A stretch of DNA of 64,000 bases. Source: Cellvibrionaceae bacterium 1162T.S.0a.05. GTDB taxonomy: Bacteria; Pseudomonadota; Gammaproteobacteria; Pseudomonadales; Cellvibrionaceae. Shown here one piece after another: positions 55,583 to 64,000 of the stretch. The notes under the pieces were generated by a model. That model had not been told where the DNA came from and ran no database searches. It saw only the letters and a program-made list of their open reading frames with translations. The position numbers and the translations under genes were made by a program. Each line of letters starts with the position of its first letter. The first letter of the stretch is position 1. The stretch lies in NCBI GenBank assembly GCA_000964245.1, contig LANB01000001.1, forward strand, positions 3,971,501-4,035,500, written 5' to 3'.

Positions 55583-56906
55583 AAACTGGGCGCCCTATTG
55601 CGTAATGTTTGTAGCCTTTCTCGGCCATTAAATCGGGTTCGTATAAGTTGCGGCCATCAAAGACCACTTTATTTTTTAACAAGCTCGCGGCCTTTTCCCA
55701 ATCCGGAGAACGGAAGGCCGACCATTCCGTACACACAACCAGTGCGTCGGCATTTTCAAGCGCGTCATATTCATTTCCAGCAAAAGCAAGTTCATCTATT
55801 TCACCGTAAATACGCGCGGTTTCTTTCATGGCTTCCGGGTCGTAAGCCACGACTTTCGCACCCAGCTTCCAAAGATTTTCGATAACAACTCGGCTGGGGG
55901 CTTCACGCATATCATCCGTATTGGGTTTGAAAGCGAGGCCCCAAAGTGCAAAAGTTTTACCTTGCAAGTTTTCACCGAAATGTTTCTTGATTTTATCAAC
56001 GAGCACAAATTTCTGTGCTTCGTTCACATCTTCAACCGCACTGAGTAATTGTGCTGGCTCGCCGACACCGTTTGCAGTTTGCACCAGTGCTTTCACATCT
56101 TTTGGAAAACAGGAACCGCCGTAACCACAGCCGGGATAAATAAAGCTGTAACCAATGCGTGGATCGGAGCCAATGCCTTTACGCACAAGTTCAATATCTG
56201 CGCCCAACTTATCAGCCAAACGCGACAGCTCGTTCATAAAACTGATCTTTGTCGCCAACATCGCATTGGCCGCGTACTTGGTTAACTCCGAAGAACGCAC
56301 ATCCAAAAACATCAATTTATCGTGGTTGCGATTAAACGGCGCATAAAGCTCTCGCATTAACTTGCGCACACGATCCGAATCCGTACCCACAATAATGCGA
56401 TCCGGCTTCATAAAATCATTTACCGCCGCACCCTCTTTTAGAAACTCGGGGTTCGAAGCCACATCGTAAGGAATGTCCGCACCGCGCTTTTGCAAAGTCT
56501 CCGCGATTTTCGCTTTCACTTTGTCCGCGCTGCCAACGGGTACAGTGGATTTATTCACAACCAGGCGGTATTTCTGCATGTGCTCACCGACCGACTCGGC
56601 CACTTGCAACACATAACGCAAATCCGCTGCACCGTCTTCATCAGGCGGCGTACCAACGGCAATAAAAATCATCTCAGCGTAATCGACTGCGTCTTTTGCA
56701 TCCGTTGTAAAATGCAGGCGCCCTTCCTTCACACTCTGCTTTACAATATTTTCCAGACCCGGCTCAAAGATAGGAATAACCCCTTCACGCAGGTTTTTGA
56801 CTTTCTGTTCGTCTACATCCACACAGGTAACATGATGACCGGAATGCGCCAAACAAGACCCCGTCACCAAACCCACATAGCCTGTACCAAAAATTGAAAC
56901 CTTCAC
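55572..56906 (-). CDS. ugd: UDP-glucose 6-dehydrogenase, between pheS and pheT
   Basis: Ugd oxidises UDP-glucose to UDP-glucuronate, a precursor of capsule and exopolysaccharide. The 444-residue protein has the NAD loop [15 protein letters not shown], the substrate region [22 protein letters not shown] and the catalytic Cys266 in [11 protein letters not shown]. It starts 20 bases after pheS and overlaps pheT by 11 bases, so it is in one operon with both. This placement is unusual; pheS and pheT normally adjoin. Its codon use and base composition look like its neighbours. Exopolysaccharide genes (Wzi-like, SLBB) begin at 61.9 kb, which fits its role. Confidence 0.95.
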   Translation of the reverse strand: MKVSIFGTGYVGLVTGSCLAHSGHHVTCVDVDEQKVKNLREGVIPIFEPGLENIVKQSVKEGRLHFTTDAKDAVDYAEMIFIAVGTPPDEDGAADLRYVLQVAESVGEHMQKYRLVVNKSTVPVGSADKVKAKIAETLQKRGADIPYDVASNPEFLKEGAAVNDFMKPDRIIVGTDSDRVRKLMRELYAPFNRNHDKLMFLDVRSSELTKYAANAMLATKISFMNELSRLADKLGADIELVRKGIGSDPRIGYSFIYPGCGYGGSCFPKDVKALVQTANGVGEPAQLLSAVEDVNEAQKFVLVDKIKKHFGENLQGKTFALWGLAFKPNTDDMREAPSRVVIENLWKLGAKVVAYDPEAMKETARIYGEIDELAFAGNEYDALENADALVVCTEWSAFRSPDWEKAASLLKNKVVFDGRNLYEPDLMAEKGYKHYAIGRPVYEV

Positions 56907-56926
56907 TCAAGCGCTCCTGCTCTACT

Positions 56927-57955
<1,029 letters not shown>

Positions 57956-58033
57956 TCACTAATCAATTAAATTAGAAAGCCAAAGCTTTCAAAAAAACGC
58001 CAATCATTATTTTAAACTTGCGAAAGACTTTCA

Positions 58034-58147
58034 GAACACCGAGCGTGAGGTCACCCTTTGCGAGACCGTCGCGTCAGGGAGACGCGTCGGAGCTACAGGG
58101 ATGTATTTACCGCGTTTTCGCAAAGGGTGACCTTGCGCTCGGTGTTC
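58034..58147. repeat. Palindromic interspersed repeat, about 114 bp
   Basis: Two arms of about 33 bases are imperfect inverted copies: the left starts GAACACCGAGCG and carries GGTCACCCTTTGCGA; the right, read in reverse complement, is GAACACCGAGCG then GGTCACCCTTTGCGA. Between them lie a second palindrome (CGCGTC-AGGGA-GACGCG) and GAGCTACAGGGATGTATT. The GAGCTACAGGGATGTA core resembles dispersed intergenic palindromes I recall from other marine gammaproteobacteria. No coding frame is inside. Confidence 0.85.
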
Positions 58148-58224
58148 CCGCGATAACCTTTAACCTCGAATAAAAATTTGTTGCTTCACCGCCAAACTAA
58201 CTAAAAAGTCTGACTAACAATGCC

Positions 58225-58246
58225 GAACACCTTGTAATCAGTGTTC
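58225..58246. repeat. Short derivative of the palindromic repeat
   Basis: GAACAC and GTGTTC flank ten bases, and the right end continues CCCGCGA, as does the right end of the 58034-58147 element. It may be a deletion remnant of the same repeat family. Confidence 0.4.
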
Positions 58247-58342
58247 CCGCGACCAGCCATCACAACGGAGAAAAAATGTTTAAGATCCCCAACCCCCGCA
58301 AATGCATTTAAAACATTTATGTTGCAATAACTTTACAGCAAT

Positions 58343-58370
58343 AAAAAAGGGAAGCGCCGAGGCTCTTCCC
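58343..58370 (-). terminator. Rho-independent terminator after rplT
   Basis: GGGAAG/CTTCCC with an inner GC/GC pair and CTCG loop is followed by TTTTTT on the minus strand, 36 bases after the rplT stop. It ends the infC-rpmI-rplT unit. Confidence 0.9.
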
Positions 58371-58406
58371 TTCATTGTTCAAGAAACTGAAACCAGATTC
58401 TTTGTT

Positions 58407-58766
58407 TTAAGCAGCAAGAGCGTCTTTAGCTTTAGAAACGATCGCTGCAAAAGCAGGCTTATCGTGAATAGCCAAATCAGCCAAAACACGACGATCCAAA
58501 GCGATATCCGCTTTTTTCAGCCCCGCAATTAAACGACTGTAACTCAAACCCTCATTACGAGACTGCGCGTTGATACGCGTAATCCACAGCGCACGGAAAT
58601 TACGCTTCTTAACGCGACGATCGCGATACGCGTACTGACCGGCCTTAATGACGGCTTGCTTGGCTACACGAAACACACGTGAACGTGCGCCGTAATAACC
58701 TTTTGCTGCTTTTAAAACTTTCTTGTGGCTTCTGCGCGCCACTACACCACGTTTTACTCGTGCCAT
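58407..58766 (-). CDS. rplT: Ribosomal protein L20
   Basis: L20 is an early 50S assembly protein. The 119-residue protein reads [26 protein letters not shown], then a Lys/Arg-rich helix and [26 protein letters not shown], as expected. In E. coli L20 represses its own operon at the rpmI leader; that site could not be identified here. It follows rpmI by 23 bases. Confidence 0.98.
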   Translation of the reverse strand: MARVKRGVVARRSHKKVLKAAKGYYGARSRVFRVAKQAVIKAGQYAYRDRRVKKRNFRALWITRINAQSRNEGLSYSRLIAGLKKADIALDRRVLADLAIHDKPAFAAIVSKAKDALAA

Positions 58767-58789
58767 TTTCCTATCCTCTTATCTACAAC

Positions 58790-58984
58790 TTAGTTGGCGC
58801 GCAACATGCGCTCTACGCCGGGCTTATCGGCAGCCGTCACAAGGTTGGTGCCGCGAAGCTGACGCTTACGCTTGGTTGTCATTTTGGTAAGAATATGGCT
58901 TTTGTAAGCGCTTTTTCGTTTGTAACCGGAAGCGGTTTTTTTAAACCGTTTGGCGGCTCCACTGTGTACTTTAGCTTTTGACAT
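58790..58984 (-). CDS. rpmI: Ribosomal protein L35
   Basis: The 64-residue protein starts [20 protein letters not shown] and ends in [11 protein letters not shown], typical of L35. ATG 58984 is chosen because GGAG lies about seven bases upstream. A TTG at 58996 would add four residues not found in the family. Confidence 0.97.
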   Translation of the reverse strand: MSKAKVHSGAAKRFKKTASGYKRKSAYKSHILTKMTTKRKRQLRGTNLVTAADKPGVERMLRAN

Positions 58985-59108
58985 AATAGGCTCCAATAGA
59001 TCTGAAGGTTGTTTTTCGGAGTGAACAGGGCAGCTAAAAGCCCGAACACTCTTTTTTATTTGCCATCACCTTAAAAAGCTGACAACAAAATACTTTTAAT
59101 AACTGTTT

Positions 59109-59651
59109 TTACTTTTTCTTTTTCGGCGCGATCACCATGGTTAACTGGCGACCTTCCATTTTGGGGAACTGTTCGACGGTTCCCAACTCAATTAAATCAT
59201 TCTCAATGCGCTTGAGCATTTCCATGCCCAACTCCTGGTGCGCCATTTCTCGCCCGCGATAACGCAGGGAGATTTTGGCCTTGTCGCCGTGCTCCAAAAA
59301 GCGGATCACATTGCGCAATTTCACCTTGTAGTCGCCCTCTTCGGTACCGGGGCGAAATTTCATTTCTTTCACTTGCTGCTGCTTCTGCTTTTTACGCGAT
59401 GCAGCCTTGGCCTTTTTGGCCTCGAAAAGATGTTTACCGTAATCCATTATCTTACAGACAATGGGTTCAGCATCCGCAGCGATCTCCACCAGGTCCATAC
59501 CTGCTGCCTGCGCCGCTTCAAGGGCTTGTTCCAAGGTGACGATGCCAACCTGCTCACCGTCTGCTCCAATCAGTCGAACTTCTTTCGCCTCGATCTGATC
59601 ATTAATTGCTGCTTTTTTTGCGCGCCCTTTGCCGCCGACATTACTATTGAT
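59109..59651 (-). CDS. infC: Translation initiation factor IF-3, probable AUC start
   Basis: IF-3 binds the 30S subunit and rejects non-standard start codons. The protein has the conserved [22 protein letters not shown], the linker [24 protein letters not shown]-type text ([14 protein letters not shown]) and the C-terminal [13 protein letters not shown]. An ATG is present at 59660 but sits directly against GAGGAG with no spacer. The ATC nine bases further on (59651) has ideal spacing and gives 180 residues. A rare start codon at infC is the known autoregulatory device in E. coli (AUU). It lies 73 bases after thrS. Confidence 0.93.
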   Translation of the reverse strand: MNSNVGGKGRAKKAAINDQIEAKEVRLIGADGEQVGIVTLEQALEAAQAAGMDLVEIAADAEPIVCKIMDYGKHLFEAKKAKAASRKKQKQQQVKEMKFRPGTEEGDYKVKLRNVIRFLEHGDKAKISLRYRGREMAHQELGMEMLKRIENDLIELGTVEQFPKMEGRQLTMVIAPKKKK

Positions 59652-59733
59652 GGTTAACATCTCCTCTTTTCATTAATCTTCACCTCGTTTCCCCGTTTCG
59701 TTTTATCCAGCGCCAGGCTTGCCTGTTTGCCCT

Positions 59734-61665
59734 TTAGCCTTGCTCTGGTGACAGCCTACCGCGCCGGGCTACATCTTGAGCCAGCAAGGCGGAAAAGTCG
59801 TCAACGGATAGGGTTCCGAGATCCTCACCGGCGCGATTACGTACCGCTACGGTGTTGGTTTCTACCTCTTTATCACCCACTACGAGCAGGTACGGAACCT
59901 TCTGAATGGTGTGCTCGCGGATTTTAAAGCCGATTTTTTCATTTCTCAAGTCAGAAACCACCCGGAAGCCCTTGTTTTTAAGGGATTTCTCGACTTTTTC
60001 TACATATTCCGCCTGATTGTCGGTGATATTCATAATCACCGCCTGTTCCGGGGCCAGCCAGGCAGGGAACGCACCTTCGTAGTTTTCGATCAAAATTCCG
60101 ATAAAACGCTCGAATGAACCCAGTATAGCCCGGTGTAGCATGACCGGTACCTGGCGTGAGCCGTCTTCGGCGACATATTGTGCGTCCAGGCGGCCAGGCG
60201 TGCTGAAATCGACCTGAATCGTGCCGCACTGCCAGATTCGACCAATGCAATCTTTCAGTGAGAATTCGATTTTTGGGCCATAGAACGCGCCTTCGCCCGG
60301 CAGTTCTTTCCAATCCAGGCCTTTCGCGTCCAGGGCATCGGCCAGCGCTTTTTCCGCCTTGTCCCAGACTTCATCGCTACCCACACGCTGTTCGGGGCGC
60401 GTTGACAAACGAATGAGCACTTCTTCGAAGCCGAAATCCTTGTAAACCTCAAACAACAAATCTGTAAAGGTGCTGACCTCGTCCTGAATCTGACTTTCTG
60501 CACAGAAAATATGGCCATCGTCCTGCACGAAGCCGCGCACACGCATCAAGCCCTGCAAGGTTCCCGAGGCTTCGTTGCGGTGGCAGGAGCCGAATTCGGC
60601 CAGGCGCAAGGGCAGATCGCGATAACTTTTGAGCCCCTGGTTGAACACCTGAACGTGACAGGGGCAGTTCATGGGTTTTACCGCATAGTCGCGCGCTTCG
60701 GATTCCACAGTAAACATGTTTTCGCGGAACTTGTCCCAGTGGCCTGACTTTTCCCACAGGGTGCGATCGACCACTTGTGGGGTTTTGATCTCTTTGTAGC
60801 CATTCGCCCGCTGAACATCGCGCATGTAATCTTCAATGGTGCTGTAAATACTCCAGCCCCTGGGGTGCCAGAACACCATGCCGGGTGCCTCTTCCTGAAT
60901 ATGAAAGAGGTCGAACTTTTTGGCGAGTTTGCGGTGGTCACGTTTTTCCGCTTCTTCCAGGCGGTGCAGGTGCGCTTTCAGGTCTTTTTTGTTCGCCCAA
61001 GCCGTGCCGTAAATGCGCTGCAGCATTTTGTTGTTGGCATCGCCACGCCAATAGGCGCCGGACACGCGCATCAATTTGAAGTAGTGGCAGAAACGCATAT
61101 TGGGCACGTGGGGGCCACGGCACATATCCACGTATTCTTCGTGATGATAAAGGCCGGGCTTGTCATTGCGGTTGATATCGTTTTGCAGGATTTCAAGCTT
61201 GTAGTGCTCTTCCCGCTCCTTGAACACATCAACAGCTTCCTGCCAGCTCACTTTCTTTTTAATTACGTCGTAATCTTTTTTGGCCAGCTCCTGCATGCGT
61301 TTTTCAAGTGCGGCCACATCTTCGTCGTTTAGCGGGCGATCAAGGTCAATATCGTAGTAAAACCCGTTTTCAATGACCGGGCCGATGGCCATTTTGACAT
61401 CTGGCCACAACTGTTTAATCGCGTGCCCCAACAAGTGTGCACAGGAGTGACGCAGTACTTCCAGGCCCAGTTCGTCTTTCGTGGTGATGATGCGGACTTC
61501 AGCATCGTCTTCAATCAAATCAGTGGCATCGGCGGGTTCGCCGTTAATCATGCCTGCAATGGTGGCTTTTGCAAGGCCTGGGCCGATATCGGCAGCGACG
61601 TCCAATACGCTAACTGCTTGGGAAAAAGACCGTTGTGAACCGTCGGGAAGAGTAATAACTGGCAT
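59734..61665 (-). CDS. thrS: Threonyl-tRNA synthetase
   Basis: The 643-residue protein has an N-terminal TGS domain ([24 protein letters not shown]), the editing domain with [16 protein letters not shown], and the class II core with zinc-ligand Cys in [25 protein letters not shown] and [15 protein letters not shown] (motif 3). The anticodon-binding domain ends it. AGGAG lies before the ATG. In E. coli ThrS represses its own leader mRNA; no tRNA-like leader was recognised in the short 5' region here. It heads the thrS-infC-rpmI-rplT cluster. Confidence 0.98.
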   Translation of the reverse strand: MPVITLPDGSQRSFSQAVSVLDVAADIGPGLAKATIAGMINGEPADATDLIEDDAEVRIITTKDELGLEVLRHSCAHLLGHAIKQLWPDVKMAIGPVIENGFYYDIDLDRPLNDEDVAALEKRMQELAKKDYDVIKKKVSWQEAVDVFKEREEHYKLEILQNDINRNDKPGLYHHEEYVDMCRGPHVPNMRFCHYFKLMRVSGAYWRGDANNKMLQRIYGTAWANKKDLKAHLHRLEEAEKRDHRKLAKKFDLFHIQEEAPGMVFWHPRGWSIYSTIEDYMRDVQRANGYKEIKTPQVVDRTLWEKSGHWDKFRENMFTVESEARDYAVKPMNCPCHVQVFNQGLKSYRDLPLRLAEFGSCHRNEASGTLQGLMRVRGFVQDDGHIFCAESQIQDEVSTFTDLLFEVYKDFGFEEVLIRLSTRPEQRVGSDEVWDKAEKALADALDAKGLDWKELPGEGAFYGPKIEFSLKDCIGRIWQCGTIQVDFSTPGRLDAQYVAEDGSRQVPVMLHRAILGSFERFIGILIENYEGAFPAWLAPEQAVIMNITDNQAEYVEKVEKSLKNKGFRVVSDLRNEKIGFKIREHTIQKVPYLLVVGDKEVETNTVAVRNRAGEDLGTLSVDDFSALLAQDVARRGRLSPEQG

Positions 61666-61805
61666 GCCAGGCTCCTGTCAGTGGTGACCCCTACGAAAGG
61701 CCACGTGAATGTTGGGGGTGAATTTGAGGGTGCGGATTATAAAGAGGGGCTATTCATTCAGCAAGGGAAGTCAATCCGCAAGTTAAGCCTTCAGAAGCCC
61801 AGTCC

Positions 61806-61833
61806 TTGACTCGCAGTGAAATTTACCTAAGAT
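61806..61833 (+). promoter_or_regulatory. Possible sigma-70 promoter of the Wzi-like gene
   Basis: TTGACT (61806-61811), 16 bases, TAAGAT (61828-61833). If used, transcription starts near 61840, after the first in-frame ATG at 61832. That would exclude that start codon. Confidence 0.4.
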
Positions 61834-61939
61834 GCAGGCTCCGCGGGACGTGAAGATTCCAGAGGGGTCGGAAGCAAAGCTTCACTTAACAGTCTTAATA
61901 GTTGCAGAAAACAACCGCAGAATATGCGCAAGATTCAGG

Positions 61940-63361
61940 ATGCCTGCTCAGACATTGACGAACGGGCCAGAAAAACCGGACCACATTGCAGAACCATTTG
62001 AGAGTTTAACCAGTTTGCCAAGGAACAACGCTCGTCCATTCTTTTCACAGTCAGCCCTTGTGAAGCTCGCCCTGGTTACGAGCTTGTATGTTGCCCTGCA
62101 CACTCAAAATACCCTGGCCGATCCCTGGGTCTCTGCAGGCGATGTGCGTACCCGCCATCATTTATTGATTTTGATCGACCACGGCGCGATCAATATTCCT
62201 GTGACAACCTGGCCACTCATGTGGAATGACATCAAAGTTCAACTGGATACCATCGATATTACCGGCTTGAATGAAACCGAAGTGTGGTCCTACCGCTACC
62301 TCAAACACGAATTGCGCAAGGCGATGGAAACGGTAAGTGGCTATGCCTCTGTGTACAAATCCACAAACCGCAGCCTTGCGCCTGCCTCCAATACTGAAAT
62401 CTATCGTGGTGAGCGCAACGCGGCACTGAACCTAACGCTGGAGCGTTTCGCATTCAGGGTACAGGGGCAATACGTGCAGAGCCCCGAAGACGACGAAGAA
62501 GCGCGAATGGATGGCTCCTACGGTGCCCTCTCGCTGGGTAACTGGGTGCTCGGCGCAGGCTTGATCGACCGCTGGTGGGGCCCCGGCTGGCACAGCAGTA
62601 TGTCGCTCTCAACGAATGCGCGCCCACCTACAGGTGTTTTTATTCAGCGCAGCGATTCCACCTTACTTCCCAAAGCAATCCCGTGGTCACTGACTGCCTT
62701 TGCAGCGGCTTTGAATGATGAGTTTGCCACGGCAGATAGCGAACTAAGCGGTCTGCGTTTTTCAACCCGCCCTATTCCCATTCTCGAATTGGGGTATCAG
62801 TATCTCGATATGGCCTTCGACCCCATTGTGATTGATGGCGAGAATTTGCCCGCGACAGAAATGCAGTACCAGGGTCTGGATGCGCGGCTCAGCTTTAATC
62901 TAATCGGCTTTCAGTCTGCCTTCAATTATCAACTCATCGAAAAAACCGATGCCAGTGGTGCCAAGCCCAAGGGCGAAATCTACGGCTTTGAAGGTTCTTT
63001 TAATCTATATAATATGCACCACCGTCTGGTGGTCGAACACAGTGAGAGTGACGCCGGCTTTTCAGAAGGCTACCGCTTTATGGGGCGCAATATCGGCTAT
63101 ATGGCCGGAGAACAAGGTAAGGCGCAAAGCCTTTTGGGCTTCCACTATTTACCCAATGGGCATCACATTGAATGGTACGCCACCAAGGCCGACGTTGAAG
63201 TCTGGCCGGAAACACTGGAATATGCGCAGGTCGCTTATCACTTTCCTTACGGCGAGCACGCGCTCATCAGCTTTGGCGCGATGCACTATATGGAAGAATT
63301 CAAGCTCGATGGCGAACGCATACGCCCGGGCAACTTTATTAAATTTGAATACGCGTTTTAA
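61940..63361 (+). CDS. Wzi-like capsule assembly outer-membrane protein
   Basis: The protein of about 473 residues matches the capsule-assembly Wzi family: an export segment (VKLALVTSLYVAL), then DVRTRHHLLILIDHGAINIPVTTWP, LGAGLIDRWWGPGWHSSMSL and a barrel ending KFEYAF with a terminal Phe. Wzi anchors or organises capsule at the cell surface. The frame is open from 61832; the real start is unclear. ATG 61940 is listed, with TTG 62015 as an alternative nearer the signal peptide. It is divergent from thrS and lies 12 bases before an SLBB export gene. Confidence 0.88.
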   Translation: MPAQTLTNGPEKPDHIAEPFESLTSLPRNNARPFFSQSALVKLALVTSLYVALHTQNTLADPWVSAGDVRTRHHLLILIDHGAINIPVTTWPLMWNDIKVQLDTIDITGLNETEVWSYRYLKHELRKAMETVSGYASVYKSTNRSLAPASNTEIYRGERNAALNLTLERFAFRVQGQYVQSPEDDEEARMDGSYGALSLGNWVLGAGLIDRWWGPGWHSSMSLSTNARPPTGVFIQRSDSTLLPKAIPWSLTAFAAALNDEFATADSELSGLRFSTRPIPILELGYQYLDMAFDPIVIDGENLPATEMQYQGLDARLSFNLIGFQSAFNYQLIEKTDASGAKPKGEIYGFEGSFNLYNMHHRLVVEHSESDAGFSEGYRFMGRNIGYMAGEQGKAQSLLGFHYLPNGHHIEWYATKADVEVWPETLEYAQVAYHFPYGEHALISFGAMHYMEEFKLDGERIRPGNFIKFEYAF

Positions 63362-63373
63362 CAGGACTACTTC

Positions 63374-64000
63374 ATGCACCACATTCAGCACGCAGGAATA
63401 ATAAAAACGTTTTGCCTACTGGCCACACTGATACTCAGTGCCGCAACACTTGCACAGAACATCAATGTAACGCCAGCACAAATAGAGCAATTCAAACGGC
63501 TCTCTCCGGCTGAACAGCGGGCTTTGGCGCAGTCTATGGGTATTGACCCTGCGATGATTGATTCAATTATTAACGGGCAGCAAAACGGCTCAAGTTCGGG
63601 GCAGTCAGCATTTGAAAATCAGGTGTCAGGGAATAGAAGACAAACACTTGAAGAACAAAACGTTACCAATGACCCTCTGCGTGAACTCGCAAAGGAAGGC
63701 ATCGATAACCCCACGCTGGAAGAAGACGAAAGCTCTGAATTTGAATTCGAGCCTATTAAATTATTCGGATACGACATTTTCAAATTTGGTGCAGATGCGT
63801 TTACTCCTGCCGTAGATATTCCGGTACCAGGCGACTATCGCGTTGGACCTGGCGATACCTTTACGATTCAACTTTATGGAAAAGAAAACCGCACTGCCAA
63901 TTACACGGTAAACCGCGAAGGACAAATTCAAATTGATAACCTCGGCCCAGTGACATTGGCTGGCCTCTCCTTCGACCAGGCACGCACCAAAATTGATGAA
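63374..64000 (+). CDS. SLBB-domain polysaccharide export protein, 3' end outside the window
   Basis: The frame runs from ATG 63374 to the window end (209 codons) without a stop. A signal peptide (FCLLATLILSAATLAQ) is followed by an acidic, Gln/Asn-rich region and the start of the polysaccharide-export (Wza/BexD-type) domain: YRVGPGDTFTIQLYGKEN, then NREGQIQIDNLGPVTLAGLS. The family forms outer-membrane export channels for capsule and exopolysaccharide. The pre-domain region contains LSPAEQRALAQSMGIDPAM, which is usual in large SLBB proteins. It is probably co-transcribed with the Wzi-like gene. Confidence 0.9.
   Translation, partial: MHHIQHAGIIKTFCLLATLILSAATLAQNINVTPAQIEQFKRLSPAEQRALAQSMGIDPAMIDSIINGQQNGSSSGQSAFENQVSGNRRQTLEEQNVTNDPLRELAKEGIDNPTLEEDESSEFEFEPIKLFGYDIFKFGADAFTPAVDIPVPGDYRVGPGDTFTIQLYGKENRTANYTVNREGQIQIDNLGPVTLAGLSFDQARTKIDE

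Noticed and set aside
58371-58406. Phe-rich leader peptide (pheM-like attenuator) before pheS
   Set aside because: The TTTCAGTTTCTT stretch after rplT has no start codon in frame, and the hairpin there is best read as the rplT terminator.

Overview
The window looks like chromosome of a marine or wood-associated polysaccharide-degrading gammaproteobacterium, most like the Cellvibrionaceae (Saccharophagus, Teredinibacter, Cellvibrio). This is an inference. It rests on the core gene orders tig-clpP-clpX-lon and thrS-infC-rpmI-rplT-pheS-pheT-ihfA-merR, on several secreted lipoproteins with long poly-serine linkers, and on a TonB receptor set between a GH16 and a GH3 enzyme. No insertion sequence, prophage, CRISPR array or rRNA was seen.

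Layout. 1-5.9 kb (minus): tRNA-Leu, tig, clpP, clpX and the 5' part of lon, with a sigma-32-type promoter before clpP. 6.2-12.3 kb (minus): fadBA, a cupin-type XRE regulator and a fabY-like ketoacyl synthase; a GlxA-type AraC regulator diverges from fabY. 13.4-17.5 kb: a methyltransferase, ibpA with a sigma-32-type promoter and a probable ROSE RNA thermometer, an HPF-like protein, a bactofilin, and an unrecognised protein made of two degenerate methyltransferase-like halves. 17.6-22.6 kb (plus): a polyamine operon (speA, carboxynorspermidine/carboxyspermidine dehydrogenase, nspC) followed by a diguanylate cyclase. 22.5-26.8 kb (minus): a von Willebrand A protein and a YfiR-like protein overlapping a membrane PAS-GGDEF-EAL protein. 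27-30 kb (plus): two poly-serine haem lipoproteins, one a PQQ-type sugar dehydrogenase. 30-31.4 kb: a lone exbD and marC.

31.5-42.7 kb (minus) is a probable beta-1,3-glucan (laminarin) utilisation locus. It holds a LytS-type kinase, a LytTR response regulator, a GH16 lipoprotein with four copies of a WDCCGG module, a TonB-dependent receptor and a GH3 beta-glucosidase. The secreted GH16 would cut the polymer, the receptor would import oligosaccharides and the GH3 would release glucose. 43-52.2 kb is an accessory stretch: a methyltransferase, a short HPF, a frameshifted carbohydrate-binding protein, a DNRLRE protein with a tandem repeat, an AraC regulator, a poly-serine PKD/beta-helix lipoprotein and a secreted haem protein with C-terminal repeats. 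52.3-61.7 kb (minus) is the thrS-to-ihfA translation cluster with a UDP-glucose dehydrogenase gene between pheS and pheT, and a palindromic repeat upstream of pheS. 61.8-64 kb (plus) opens an exopolysaccharide/capsule locus (Wzi-like, then an SLBB export protein cut by the window edge).

Recurring themes are polysaccharide use and export, c-di-GMP and polyamine signalling, and heat-shock control. The least explained elements are the duplicated methyltransferase-like protein next to the bactofilin, the WDCCGG module array, the frameshifted binding protein and the haem proteins with C-terminal GLIC repeats.
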